This document shows, piece by piece, positions 1 through 12,134 of a stretch of 64,000 nucleotides of DNA. The notes under the pieces were generated by a model, which did not search any database, was not told the origin of the DNA, and saw only the letters and a list, made by a program, of their open reading frames with translations. The translations under genes were made by a program, and so were the position numbers. Each line of letters begins with the position of its first letter. Position 1 is the first letter of the stretch. This DNA is from Heliocidaris tuberculata (taxonomy: Eukaryota > Echinodermata > Echinoidea > Camarodonta > Echinometridae), in assembly GCA_025618425.1 (NCBI GenBank), contig CM046846.1, positions 2,082,642 to 2,146,641 of the forward strand. The letters are read 5' to 3'.

Positions 1-61
1 TTGGGTGGAAGGAGGCCAGAATCTTGCATTAATAGTTTCTCCATCTCATTTATTCGTGCAG

Positions 62-382
62 TTCGTCTTGTCGGCGGATCGAGCCCTCACGGAGGCAGTG
101 TCCTCGTATACCACGACAACGTTTGGGGATCGGTATGTGACTACCGTTGGTCTCTCGCCGATGCTCACGTCGTATGCAAACAATTGGGGTATCCTTACGC
201 TAAATCGGCAAGGAACAACGTCAACTTCGGCAGGAGCCTCGGCCTAGACATCGTCCTGGATGTCGTAGCCTGTCGTGGGGACGAAGAAAGCCTGTACGAG
301 TGCGAGCACACGGCTTGGGGTGTGCATGACAGCGAGCATGTGGAAGAAGCAGGGGTTGTCTGCGCTACAGATCAAACAACGG
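62..382 (+). CDS. SRCR exon, visible domain 1 (one half-cystine missing)
   Basis: One complete SRCR domain, from VRLVGGSSP to EEAGVVCAT. The acceptor AG is at 60-61 and the donor GT at 383-384; both borders are phase 1. Cysteines in the GSVCDYRW, HVVCKQLGY, VACRGDE, YECEH and GVVC contexts are present. The usual Cys ahead of the H-x-E-D-A-G-V-V-C end is Ser (GVHDSEHVEEAG). By the known SRCR disulfide plan this leaves the Cys of GSVC without its partner. Confidence 0.88.
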
Positions 383-3300
383 GTATTAAAATACATTAAC
401 ACTGAACTAATTTATCAACTATGTTGACTACATTTTATTAAACAATCTTAAGGTAAAATTAGTATAAATTATTTACAATCATTCAAATTGAAAGGTACAT
501 AATTACAGACAATTACAAAATTTACAAAAGATTGACATGATTGGGGGGGATTAACATGATTGGAAAAAAAGTAAAAAAAAAAGTAAAATAAAAAAAACAA
601 AAACAAAACAAAACAAACACACAACTATTTTGACTACTTTTTTTGCAAGTATGCGTCTTCACTCGTAATGAATGCTTTTAACTTAAGGCGTAGCAGTATT
701 TCGTACCGGACAGTTGATAACATAATGTTGATTCTTATTATTATTAAAATAGCCATCATCTTAAAATTTAAATAAGCCTGTTATAAGCCTAGTCTCAAAC
801 ATCATTTTTCTCAGAATTATTATGTTTCTTCTTGTCTTCCATCTTCTGTCTAGTGTCTACTATGTTTTTTATCAGTTGGATGCCATAACAAAAACGCCCA
901 TACTTCATTAAGTTGCAATGAAATTGACCTCTTTGGGTTTTTTTTTCTTCATGGTCTCATATCATTTGCAGCTGTAGGATCAGTTCGACTTTCAGGAGGA
1001 TTGTATCCTTACACGGGTCGTCTTGAGATCTACTACGGTGGCGGATGGGGAACGGTATGTCAGCAAGGTTGGCGCGACTACGATTCGCGACAGGTAACCA
1101 AACGCTGCGTTTTCACGTTGTAATTTTCAAGAATGATACAAATATAATTAGCTTTATTTGGGGTGCACTTTCATCTTGTCGGTAAGGAGCTTGGGCAATA
1201 GATCAAGGGGCAGATCCAGGATTCTGTTTCAAAAAATGTTGGGGGTACTTCTCAAAAAACAAAACTCACTAGACACATCGCTTATGTAGTAGACTTGATA
1301 ATATGCTCGTTAACATTCACAGCCCCCGTCCCCCCCCCCCCCCCCCCCCCCCCACTTTCAAAAAACCTCCGTGGCCCCTGTAGGCCCTCATCGATATGTT
1401 CTGTTTTATTCCAGGTTTGCAACCAGCTCGGTTATTACTACTCGGGCAGAACCCAACCCGACCAGTCGAGTCATGCCATCATTTATGATGACGTACCCGT
1501 CCAACTATCCCACGTGACCTGTGACTACGGCATCCCATTGGCCGACTGCCACCACGGGATCTGGCAAGACACAAACTGCACTCATGCCCAAGATGTGTTT
1601 GTGATTTGTGATTATGATCGCGGTACGTATTACACCGTAATTAAAAAAAAATATATAAAAATCAATATTGTTGAAGAAAAAAAAAAGAGATCTGTAAAAC
1701 ACTTTCTTTCAAATAAATGAGTTAAAACAATATTTTAAAAAAATATATGATAATGGACAGAGTCGTATTTTGAAGTTAATATCAGGTGACATAATGAAGT
1801 ATATTAATTTTCAATATTCATCTTTCGGAAAACCTTAAAGTAAACAGTTATACTTATAAATATATGAATATTATGTCATATTTAAAACCATACCTAAATG
1901 AAAAAAAAAAGTTGCTGTGGATGAAAATACGGGGAGTGTTTGATAACTTTAATTCAGTTGAGAGTGAAATGACTGTAACAGTATACAGTTTCGTATTGGT
2001 TTTATGTTTTGTTTTATGTTTTATGGTTTATAGTTTTATGTTTTATGTCTTGGTTTTATGTCTGTCCTTGTCTTATTCCTTTGTTATATTCTTATAATAC
2101 ATTCGCTGTTTATATGACTAGCTTGGTTCCTGGAAATAAAAATTGATAAATATATGAAATGAACGGCAAGAGAATCTGGCGTTTTCAAAGAGAATTCTTG
2201 ATTATGACTTCGACGGCATAGTCAAAAGTTGTTTTATGTGCAGAAGTGACAGAACTTGAGCCAAGTAGAGTGTCATGCCCGTTGCACACGTTGGGTTACT
2301 TAAACTTCCTGAGTAGAACTGCATCAGCGACTGGCGCCATCTTTGATGTCAGAGCCAAGTGTCAGAGTGGCGAAGTAGATGACGTACTCAAAGTGAATGC
2401 CAGATGAACAGTGAAACATTGCGTTGAATTAATTCTGAATTCATTTTTTGTACGATTTAACATAATGGCTCATAAAAGACGGTACCAGTCGCTGTCGCAT
2501 GCTTACGCTAGCTAATGATGCCTCGAGTGCAACGGGCTAACGATGTGAGGCCATATTCCGTTCAACGCTCCAGGGGGGAGTTTCTTCAAGTGTTTTGTCG
2601 ATAATTTTTACCGACAAATTTGCTCTCAGCCAATCAGATGCAAGGATTTCAGTAGCTTATAACAGTTATTGCAACTTGTCGTTGATGACAAGTTTTATGA
2701 AACAGGGCCCAGACGTAATCAAACTTTGTTGATTCTCCTCATAGGTAACGAAGGAGAGGTGCGTCTTCTCGATGGTCGAACTCCTAACGAGGGTCGTGTC
2801 GAAGTCTACCGGTCAGGTTGCTGGGGTACCGTCCTCGCTGACGAGTGGGACCTGGTCGATGCTAACGTCCTGTGTAGACAGCTGGGCTACGAGGAGGCCC
2901 TGGAGGCGGTGACCGATGACCGCTTCGATCAGGGAACTGGGGTTATTCAGATCGGATCTGTTCAGTGTGGTGGGTCGGAGAGGCATCTGTTACGGTGCAG
3001 GTTTACGTCACTGCCTGTCTCCAATGGCGGGCATGAGAAAGACGCCGGGGTAGTGTGCGCTGATGAGGGTGGTAAATGGCTGCTGAAAAATGTTCTCATT
3101 TCCCTTTCCTTTCATCTGTAATGAATATCCTCTTCATAAGAATACAATTTTGCATCCTTGAAAACGCTTGGTTTACTTACTCATGCACACAGGATAGTAA
3201 GAGCTAGAATTGATCATATAATAAGTCCATAAGTGCCAGTTAATTATCAATTTTCAAATACAGCATTTGTATATGTTTATGATACCTATCAAATAAACAT

Positions 3301-5893
3301 TAGAAATAATATACTTTGATATGTTAATTAAATGAGAAGAACAATAGAATGACGATTTGCTTTCTCATACGACAACAACAGCCGTCTTGCCAGAAACGGA
3401 TTCATTAAGTTTATACGACTTCAAGAATATTAGCTGTTTTATTCTAAATCATCACCGTTCTTTTTACATGCCCTTATAGTAAGATGACAGAGAAGCACTT
3501 GGAATTAACTCACCTTTGCCAAACACTATATAGAACTCTACCTATGAAATCCCTATCATTTTTGTTTCAGTTGATGGAACTGAGGGTATGGTACGTTTAG
3601 TTGGTGGTCGTCGACCGGGTGAAGGTCGGGTCGAGATCTACCACCACGGCATCTGGGGAACCGTCTGCGACGATTTCTGGGACATGAAGGAGGCCGACGT
3701 CGTGTGCCGTCAGCTGGGTTTCAGCGGGTCCTCTGAGCCGATGAGAGGAGGTATATTCGGCATGGGGAACAGCAGGATACACCTGGATGACGTCATGTGC
3801 GAGGGAACAGAGAAGGAGTTGTCGAACTGCTCGCATGCGCCGTGGAACGACCATAATTGTCTGCACGGTGAGGATGCAGGCGTGATTTGCCACTCATTAG
3901 AAGGTGCGACATAAAATTAAGAAATAATAATATTCTTTCTTTGAAATTACCTTTTATCAATGTGATAGTAGGCCTATCAATCACTTTTAAGATTAATATG
4001 TCTAACACAACCTGACAGTCATTCCGACGCCGTGGTATGACAAGGGATGCTCGAGGACAGAGACGTCGCTAGAACACAATGATGGGATGGGGTGCCGAAA
4101 ATGCCGACAAGTTTGCCCATGCACTGAAAATGAGAATTATCATACACATTTACTGATGAAGTTACCATTATAGCTATGATGAATTTAATACAATAGGTGT
4201 TTTAAAAGCAACTCCTCCCTCCTTGTCTTTTGCAAACCGCCCTTAACCAATCATTTATTAAAGCGTACGTTGAATTGATTATCATTTTCTGTATTTTTCC
4301 ACGTAATAAATTGACAGGTGCCATCCGACTGGTCGATGGCGTCCATCCTACCGAAGGGCGAGTCGAGGTCTATTTAGAAGGGTCTTGGGGCACCGTCTGC
4401 GATCACCACTGGGACATCAGTGACGCCGATGTTGTCTGCCATTTCCTCGGATACCGTGATGCCGTCCAAGCTCCTGGTGGTGCCTACTTCGGCAGGGGGT
4501 CGGGCCCTATCAACCTGAATCGGATGTTCTGCAAAGGAAAAGAAGGGTCGTTGCTCCAGTGTTCTCATTGGTCGGTAGATGACGACTGTACACATGACAA
4601 TGACGCAGGAGTCATATGTCGTGGTAGCTGTATGTATCTTGTGTCGCATTCATCACTATTTTATTATACCTGTTGCACACGGGCGTTACTACGCACCAGT
4701 AACAGTAACACCGAGCAATGTTTGTAATGTTCCATTTGCACTCACTTTAAGTATGATATCACTCTCACAAGACCGCCTTAATCGCTGACGCAGTCCTATG
4801 GCAGCATATATTGTCTCGTGTGCAACTTGAAGAATTTATCAAGTTGTGTCTGGTTGTTGTATTCCTTTCATTTGCCATATTGAATGAAAATAGTATCAGT
4901 GAGAGATTATTACAGATTTAACAACCTTGGGGAATATAATATTTCAATGAATATTTGGTTTTCATGACCCAAACGAAGCTGTCTTATAGTGTCTCTGGTG
5001 CAATTATTTCATTCTGATGTATGTTGCTGTTCATTGTATCTCACTGGCCTGACCATGTGAGTTTCTGGTTTTATGTGACCCATTCTGATGAAACTAGTGA
5101 TCTTCTTTATTAATCAACAGATGGCTTCCACCCGTCAGCCATAGATATCTGTGGAATCGGAATCGGTTGCGCCTGTCTAATCGGTATCGTCGTGCGAACA
5201 TTTATCGTCTGCTGGCGTCGCCGGCATCCCACTGGTGCCACCCAATCATCGTGTTTCACATTCAACTTCTTGCGAACTCTACCGCCGAGGAGTCGACGGG
5301 AAGGGACGCGCCGTGCCAGCGACGAAGACGACAAATACGTGGCATTCTATCCCTTCATGCCACCTCCCTACTCACCCGTGGACGACAATTCACCTTTGGA
5401 TGTGAGTGACGGACAGCGAGAGACGATGGTGGTGCTTAGTCAAGGTCAAGCTGAATGTCATGTTCAAAGTGAACGTGAAGGACATGGAATGAATCAAGAA
5501 CTAGAAAGTAATCAAGACAGTGAAAATGAACTGCAACAATTAAGAGAAAGTCCTCACTGGAATATTCCAAAAGGAAGTACTGCGATCGATTTGAGACGAC
5601 GGCAAGACCATCAAACTGATCCTCAAGAACAACAGCATGAGTCTTCATCGATGCTTTCGTCAAGGTCCCATGATTCGACTTCATCAACACGGCGAACGAC
5701 TTCCCCATCGTCATCGAGTTCGTTGTCAGAAACGGCTCCCCCAGCTTACAATGATGCACTCCACCACCAGATCATCGGTCCGACCCGGTACGGTGGGGTC
5801 CCTATGGTGGCCTATGCTTCCATCGATGACTGTGACGGTTTGCGAGATGGAGTGCAATCTGAAAATACTTTATTTGTTGATCAGATTCCTTAA
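62..5893 (+). CDS. Multi-SRCR type I transmembrane receptor, 3' portion (partial gene)
   Basis: Coding exons read as 62-382, 972-1093, 1415-1622, 2745-3071, 3571-3903, 4318-4623 and 5121-5893. All junctions are AG/GT. All are phase 1 except the one splitting domain 2, which is phase 0, and the joined frame stays open to TAA at 5891-5893. About 796 residues are visible: five scavenger receptor cysteine-rich domains, one hydrophobic helix and a tail of roughly 230 residues. Typical SRCR signatures are WGTVCDD, DADVVC, RQLGF and EDAGVIC. By family knowledge these are extracellular ligand-binding modules, greatly expanded in sea urchin immune cells; the ligand is unknown here. The signal peptide and upstream domains lie left of the window, so the start is not defined. 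Exons encoding one domain each with phase 1 borders fit exon-shuffled SRCR arrays. Certain as an SRCR receptor; no orthologue is named. Confidence 0.9.
972..1622 (+). CDS. SRCR visible domain 2, split over two exons (972-1093, 1415-1622)
   Basis: The first half (VRLSGGLYPYTGRLEIYYGG to YDSRQ) ends at a phase 0 donor at 1094. The second half starts at 1415 with VCNQLGYYYSG and ends with FVICDYD before the donor at 1623. All six group A cysteines are present. The intron falls directly before the V-C-x-Q-L-G-Y motif, unlike the single-exon domains around it. The 321-bp intron contains a run of about 22 cytosines (1327-1353 region). An intron inside an SRCR domain is a lineage marker that could help place the gene. 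Confidence 0.85.
2572..2711. mobile_element. Palindromic MITE family P, copy A (SRCR intron)
   Basis: Hairpin-forming element of about 140 bases with the shared core GCTCTCAGCCAATCAGATGC. It ends 33 bases before the acceptor of SRCR exon 2745-3071. It is more diverged than copies B-D. Confidence 0.7.
2745..3071 (+). CDS. SRCR exon, visible domain 3 (paired loss of one disulfide)
   Basis: The domain runs from GEVRLLDGRTPNEGRVEVY to KDAGVVCAD. The acceptor AG is at 2743-2744; the donor is taken as GTAAAT at 3072, with GTGGTA at 3069 as an in-phase alternative. The Cys of the normal GTVC motif is Leu (GTVLADEW), and the Cys before H-E-K-D-A-G is also absent (SNGGHEKDAG). Those two positions pair in known SRCR structures, so a whole disulfide looks lost. 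An extra Cys sits two residues before GTV (SGCWGTV). The other four canonical cysteines remain. Confidence 0.87.
3571..3903 (+). CDS. SRCR exon, visible domain 4 (canonical)
   Basis: Canonical SRCR domain: MVRLVGGRRPGEGRVEIYHH, GIWGTVCDDFWD, ADVVCRQLGF, DDVMCEGTE, LSNCSHAPW and CLHGEDAGVICH. All six group A cysteines are present. The acceptor TTTGTTTCAG ends at 3570 and the donor GTGCGA starts at 3904; both borders are phase 1. This is the least degenerate repeat in view. Confidence 0.92.
4318..4623 (+). CDS. SRCR exon, visible domain 5 (membrane-proximal)
   Basis: SRCR domain with IRLVDGVHPTEGRVEVYLEG, SWGTVCDHHWD, ADVVCHFLGY, NRMFCKGKE, LLQCSHW, DCTHDNDAGVIC. Six cysteines are present. The acceptor TTGACAG ends at 4317 and the donor GTAGCT starts at 4624, both phase 1. 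The Q of RQLGY is F here (HFLGY). It is the last extracellular module before the transmembrane exon. Confidence 0.91.
5121..5893 (+). CDS. Transmembrane and cytoplasmic-tail exon of the SRCR receptor
   Basis: The acceptor TTAATCAACAG ends at 5120, phase 1. The exon starts with a short juxtamembrane stretch (DGFHPSAID), then a hydrophobic helix of about 22 residues rich in I, G, C and V that ends at CWRRRHP, a typical stop-transfer cluster. The tail is hydrophilic, with Q/E-rich and S/T-rich blocks. It carries two WW-ligand motifs, PPPY (bases 5360-5371) and PPAY (5738-5749), plus a YVAFYPF tyrosine pair. PPxY motifs recruit Nedd4-type ubiquitin ligases in many membrane proteins; that role is inferred here. 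Stop TAA at 5891. Confidence 0.88.
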
Positions 5894-6642
5894 TGTCCCA
5901 TCGATTGCATTTTATAATTTTGTACCATAATAAGTATGTTAAAATGGTACGTACGCGGGCTGTGGGCTGTTTCGTCATAACGATAAAGTTTTTTCATCAA
6001 TATGCAAAACTCATGTTTTTATGACTTCCGTGTGACCACTCGATAATTATTACTATTATCATTATTTATTGATTTTGATCTTGATGTTATAATTATAACC
6101 AGGGATAGTACATACTATGGAAAGAGAAGGTAAGAGGCGCGTCTTATGAAGAGTCGTCATTAAATTATTGGAAGCGCTTAATTTCAAATTTCGATTGATG
6201 TCAATCGCATCTCTGTATAATTACGGCGATAGAATATTGTAAGTTTGTCACCTGATTCAAACCATTCGCAAGGGCCCTGGATTGAATGACACATGACATT
6301 TTATTTTGAAGGTAAAGAACACTAAGTGAATGCGATAAATGGAATGGTTGAGAGAGCGATAGGTCAAATGACAAGAAAAATAACATACATTACTATTCTG
6401 GTCGTACCAGTAAACGAACCAGTAACTTAGCAGATGTCATGATGGGCGTGGTCACGAGTCATGTTAGAATTGGTTTATAGTTCATCAGAAAAACTGTTCA
6501 GAATAATGAATGAAGTTATTATTTAAGTCAACTGAAATAAGATATTGAGAGGTTGAAATTTTTTCATTATTTTATATCTATCAAAGTGTGTAAGAAACAC
6601 TGCCGTTTACTGTTTTATATTGATCTAACCTTACAGATTTCC

Positions 6643-6648
6643 AATAAA
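6643..6648 (+). terminator. Candidate poly(A) signal for the SRCR receptor
   Basis: AATAAA about 750 bases past the stop codon, the first perfect hexamer I noticed on this strand. Its use is not shown by the sequence alone. Confidence 0.35.
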
Positions 6649-7491
6649 TTGTTTGTGTCAAGAAAATTCACTGGACAAATTATCGAGTAAAATGTTCCCT
6701 ACCCTTCTCCGCTGCCCACCCTTCTTTCTCTTTTTATTTTCCTGTTATCTATTTGTTCTTCATTCGATTGGGGAGGGGGCATAGGGGCTGTTTTGTCAAA
6801 ATGTTTCAAGCTAATGGTTCTTGAGGGCATCTGGTATTTTAAAATGGGTATATTTTTTGACATAGCTCCCAAATATATTGACGAAGAGTTTAGCAGTATT
6901 GAAGGCTATAATGATGTGAATCAATCCTGTCGTGTTTTGGTTCTTGTTTTTAATCAAGAAATACTATGTTTTGGGGGATTTGTTGGAGGGAAAAGAATAA
7001 ATCACACCATATTTTTAAACAGCCGAAAGTATTCATATGTCAGACTCACTTTCGCTGTTTTAACAAATCAGTGGAATCAGTGGCGTGCCCAGGATTTTTT
7101 TTACAAGGGGGGGGGGGCAAATTTTGTCACCTGTCAAATTCTGCTTGGAGGGAGGGGGAGGGGGGGGGGGGGAATTCTCCAACTCTCCAAAAGTCGCTCA
7201 ATTGGGTGGGGTATCAGATTTTGTGGGGGTCAAGAATTCTCTGACAAGCAACAAAAAAAACAACAAACAAAAACAAGTCTAAAAGGGGGGGGGGGAATTT
7301 ATTCTTTTTTCTGTCGAAAGTTGTTTGGTATGCTAGTATGTGAAATGCATATGTTCTGGGTCTAATGCCATAGTATTAAAAGAGATAGGGAGAATATAGA
7401 TAGAAAGACAGATGAGACAGATATAGATCAGATAGATAGATTGAAGGACGGGAGGGAGAAAGGGAACGGGAGGGAGGGGATCGAGGGAGAG

Positions 7492-7522
<31 letters not shown>

Positions 7523-7728
7523 GAGAGAAGTGGGTTAGAGGACACTTTCCCCTATCTTCATCAGATTTTTCTCAAACTTTCAATGACTTCGGTTCGGTTT
7601 TTTTTTCACTTTTCTGATTTTCACTTTCTTAATATGGCTACTAGCTGAATATAATTGACATACATTTCCCTTGGTATTCGGTCTAATCCGAATATCAATA
7701 ATTAAACCTTTGATAACGTGCCCCATAG

Positions 7729-7973
<245 letters not shown>

Positions 7974-8554
7974 TGAGGGGTTACAATCCAAATGAACAAT
8001 GTGTTCCAAAACAACCCCACCCCCCCCCCCCACAAAAAGGTGTTAAAATTTATTATTATAGGCGCTTATAATTAAATTTTTCATCATTTACGAAGAAAAC
8101 AATACAACAAACAAAAAGTATGTGTAACTATATTCCCAACCAATTCTCAAATGCCCCCCCCCCCCGTTACATACGTTCTGTGTATGTAACTCTATGCCCC
8201 CCCCCCCCCCATAGAATAGTCTCGAGACACTAACATTAATATTATCATCATATTTTGAGGGTAGGTCTAGATCTATGTGAATATTTTTGATAAGTTAAAT
8301 GATGGAATCGTCAAGAAAAACATTGATTAAAATGTATTTTATATGTTTTAATCATTTTCAACGATATATTCTATGGAAGACAACGGCAAAAATCCACATT
8401 TTCAGATTTTTGTTATCGTTCCGTAACTCCTAGTGACTTGGACAAAGGAATTCTTTACACGTTTGCATCATAATTACACAACGCATTATTAGCTAGTGAT
8501 CCATAAGGGAAATTCATTTGCTCTAACTAAGTTAAGTTAAATTCAAATTTCAAA

Positions 8555-11500
8555 ATGTCGAATAAGGGCAGGATTACCAAGGAATCTCTCAAGGACAAGA
8601 TCGAGGGAAATGAGCTGGATCTGAGTCTATCTGGTCTCGCAAAAGTACCAGTGAAAGAAATTGTAAGTGTGCCGGAAAACCTTACATGATTTTAAGTATG
8701 TGGGCGTGCAGTATAGATCTATATGGTATAAATTAATAGTTAATAAAATATGACAAGGGGACCTAAACTTAAACTTTAAAGCTACGCAGGTCCTAAAGCT
8801 AAGCACCCCGCAAATCATGCAATGCGACGCGTTCGATGCGCCAAACTTTTGGTGTAACTGAGCAACAAAAATATCATTTACAATTGCCAAAAAGAAGGAG
8901 TAATTTTCCTTTGTTTTGCCTTTTTGGTGATACTATTTGGAAATCTGGGGGTCGTTTCATCAAACTGTCATAACGACAAGATCAGCGACATCTCGACGCT
9001 GTCGCTCAACTTGTCCGCTAACTGTTTCACAAAGCCGTATTTGCGAAGATCAGCGACAACTTCCCTGACAAGTGACTTGTCGGTACTCCAAACCTGTCAT
9101 ATCTTTTTAGAACGCCATCACAAGCCAACTTTTAGTTAGTCTATGGGCTGCGAAAAAATGAAAAATGTAAATTAAGAGAAAATTATTTCCTGATCTCCAA
9201 GCACATTTCTTTATCATTCTTTTTATCAAATAGTTTTACTTATGTTTTTATTATAATATTTTACAGACCGACAATATGTTTTTATGACTTCTTGACCCCC
9301 CAACAAGTAAATGATATTAATATTAAAAATACCCACATCGGTCTACCATAGAATAAACGTCTAAAACGGAACAGTCTGTATATACAGACCAATTTAAACG
9401 ACGACAATTTATCATGTATGTATTTTACCTATATTTTCCCCTTTCACACAATACTTTGATATAAACAATATTAGACCTAAATGTATTTTTTATAACTGAA
9501 TATTAAGAATTGGGTCATAAAATATCTTAATTTAATCATTTTCTCTAAAGTGTACACGATTTGGGTCTTCTTTCCATAATTAGTCAATTACGGTATCCTC
9601 TTATTTATAAATCTAGATTCGTACATTGCAAAAGCATCCTCGAGTTTTCTCAATTTTATAAATTCTAAGATGCCATAAGTAACACATCTTTTCATGTAAA
9701 CGGGATGTTTGTATCATCAGTATTAATTTTCGCTGCCATTTTTGACATTTTGGAACAGTTTGGGGAAAACTGAGCCTCGAAGTCTGTTTGGGTAATTGAC
9801 GATAAATCCAATGGACTGTGATATAGACTATGTTTTTTAACGATGAGTATCGATATCATTGAGTTGTCGTTTATCATGTCTTCGTGAAACAGTTTGTCAA
9901 GTCCATGACATTTCCGTAGATCGCCGACAAAGTTATGACTGTCATGGAGTTGATTTGATGAAACGACCCCCGGGATAACACCATTCAGGTGATTCAGCAC
10001 CAAAATCAAGATTTGCATTCATTGCTTACATGTATGTGTGCGTGGCTTTTAGGACCCTTTCATTTTTTCGAACAAAATTTATGTTATAGACATTCGTCCG
10101 TCTTTATCTTTCCAGTGATTTAACTTCAAAATATGTAGAATCAAGAATTAAAAGAGATTTGCATCAATCACTGAATAAAATGACTTTTTAGCCGCTGGAA
10201 AGTTGGAAACAAAGTGCGTAGCTTTAGGTTCCCCCATCATACATTACCCTTCTGAGTGATTGTTTGTGTATTTGACAATTCTTGATATGAATTATGATAA
10301 CATGGAAAGATATTTTGTTTGTGTGTGGTGCTTTTGCTGGACAGGTGCAAGTACTAAATGGTATTACTTGTGCTATTATACAAAGACAACTAGACCAGGG
10401 GCAGTATTCAAATCAAAACGTGCATTAAGCATGTTAAGTTAGCATTTTACTTAGCATTTGGCTTGGCTAAGTAAACTGGCTTAACTTGTATTCAGATCAA
10501 ATTTAAGCACTTTACTTTAGCAAGCCGACTTTAAGGCAAATACTTATATAATATTGAATGGCCTTGAGTGGGATACAAGGATATATCGCACGAGCTATGA
10601 GCATATTTCACGAGTCGGCACGACGAGTGAAATATTTTCAAAGCGAGTACGATATATCCTTGTGTCCCATGAAAGAAAAGCCATTCAATATTATTATTAT
10701 TAATTGTATGATACCTAGTTCCTCAATTTTCACCATTACATGTCCTTATGTTTTTGTATTGACTTCGACATAAAAAAACAGGTAGAAAAACATTTTTGTC
10801 CTTACCCAAGCATTTTGCAAGAGCTGCGCGCATACATCCATTGTCTTAACCTTTGCGTATTTAAGCGCGTATTCACTTTTTTACGCGTCACGCGCACCCC
10901 AAACCATGAGATATGGAGATATATTGCACGGTCATCCGGGTAGTTTTACACAAACCATGAGATATTGTTTTAAAATTGCACGGTCATCCGGGAACTTTTG
11001 CGCAAACCATGAGATATGCCAATTTTTCTGGTCGCCTGAAAACCCTTCATACAAATAATAATTACTGATATCCATTGTGACGTCACATATCCTGTCCAAA
11101 ATCATGCGCAACAAATACGTCACAGTAGATGTGCACTTTTTGCTTGTGGGCAGCTTTTACCATGTATACTGCTCCATGTATGAATGAAAGCCATGTACTT
11201 GCCAATCAAGTAACTGGCTTAAGTCTGCTAGGGAGCTGTCTTAGACTTGGGGTAAAATACTTAGCCAAAACTAGATTCAACTGAATACCAAAATTGCTTG
11301 AGTATTTTATCTCAGCCGAAAACTAAGTAAACTACAGGTAACTCTGCCTAAGTCGAATCTCTTGGGACCACAGAAATCTGTTCGACTTAGGCGAAATTCG
11401 ACTTAGAAGAGGTAAAAAACACATGTTTTGCTCATTCTGTTCTGAAAAATTGCTTCTACTAAGGAGATTATTCGACTTATGGAAGGTCGACTTATGCAGA

Positions 11501-12081
11501 GTTAACTGTACTCATATTTTATTCTTAAGTATTGAATTGAATACGGGCCCTGGTGCTACAATAAAACTTAAAGAGGAAATGAAATTAAATGGAGCCTTTA
11601 GTTTAATAGTTGGACTTGGAGGGAGGAAAAATTGAAGTTGAATTTGAACGAAGACATCAGTGAGCAGATTCAGATTGAAAAAAAAATTGGCTTCAAAACT
11701 TTATTTACTCCAAAAATGACCACCATATTATTAATATTTCAAATTTATTTTACGCCCTCAAAAAGATGATAAACGAAAGGATTTCAACAATCATGAGTCT
11801 TCATGAAAATAAATTATTCTTCACATATTTTAGAAAGAGATCTATACATACATGATTATTGATAATTAACAATCTTGATTACAGATCTAATTTCAATTTT
11901 ATGAGATCTATTCAAGGGCATCATTGTGAATCCTCTGCAATTTTTTTTTTTTTTGTCACTCCATCATAATTTGGAAGTCAAGCATAAAGTGTGTTAATTC
12001 ATAATGCATATAGTCTTTCAGTAATAACTTAAAATCATAAATGTATTTTCCTGGTTAACTAAAATCTTACCCCCCCCCCTG

Positions 12082-12134
<53 letters not shown>

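Larger units (their letters stand above)
10395..11553. mobile_element. Large foldback element with two nested MITEs, LRRC59 intron 1
   Basis: The left end CCAGGGGCAGTATTCAA is inverted relative to the right end TTGAATACGGGCCCTGG, and TTAAG/ACTTAG-rich subterminal sequence recurs on both sides. Inside are a palindromic element (10549-10692) and a TA-flanked element (11335-11508), so three insertions are stacked. Confidence 0.6.

Noticed and set aside
5192..5893. Independent gene starting at the internal Met of the tail exon
   Set aside because: The frame continues upstream through the transmembrane helix to a phase 1 acceptor at 5120, so it is the last exon of the SRCR receptor.
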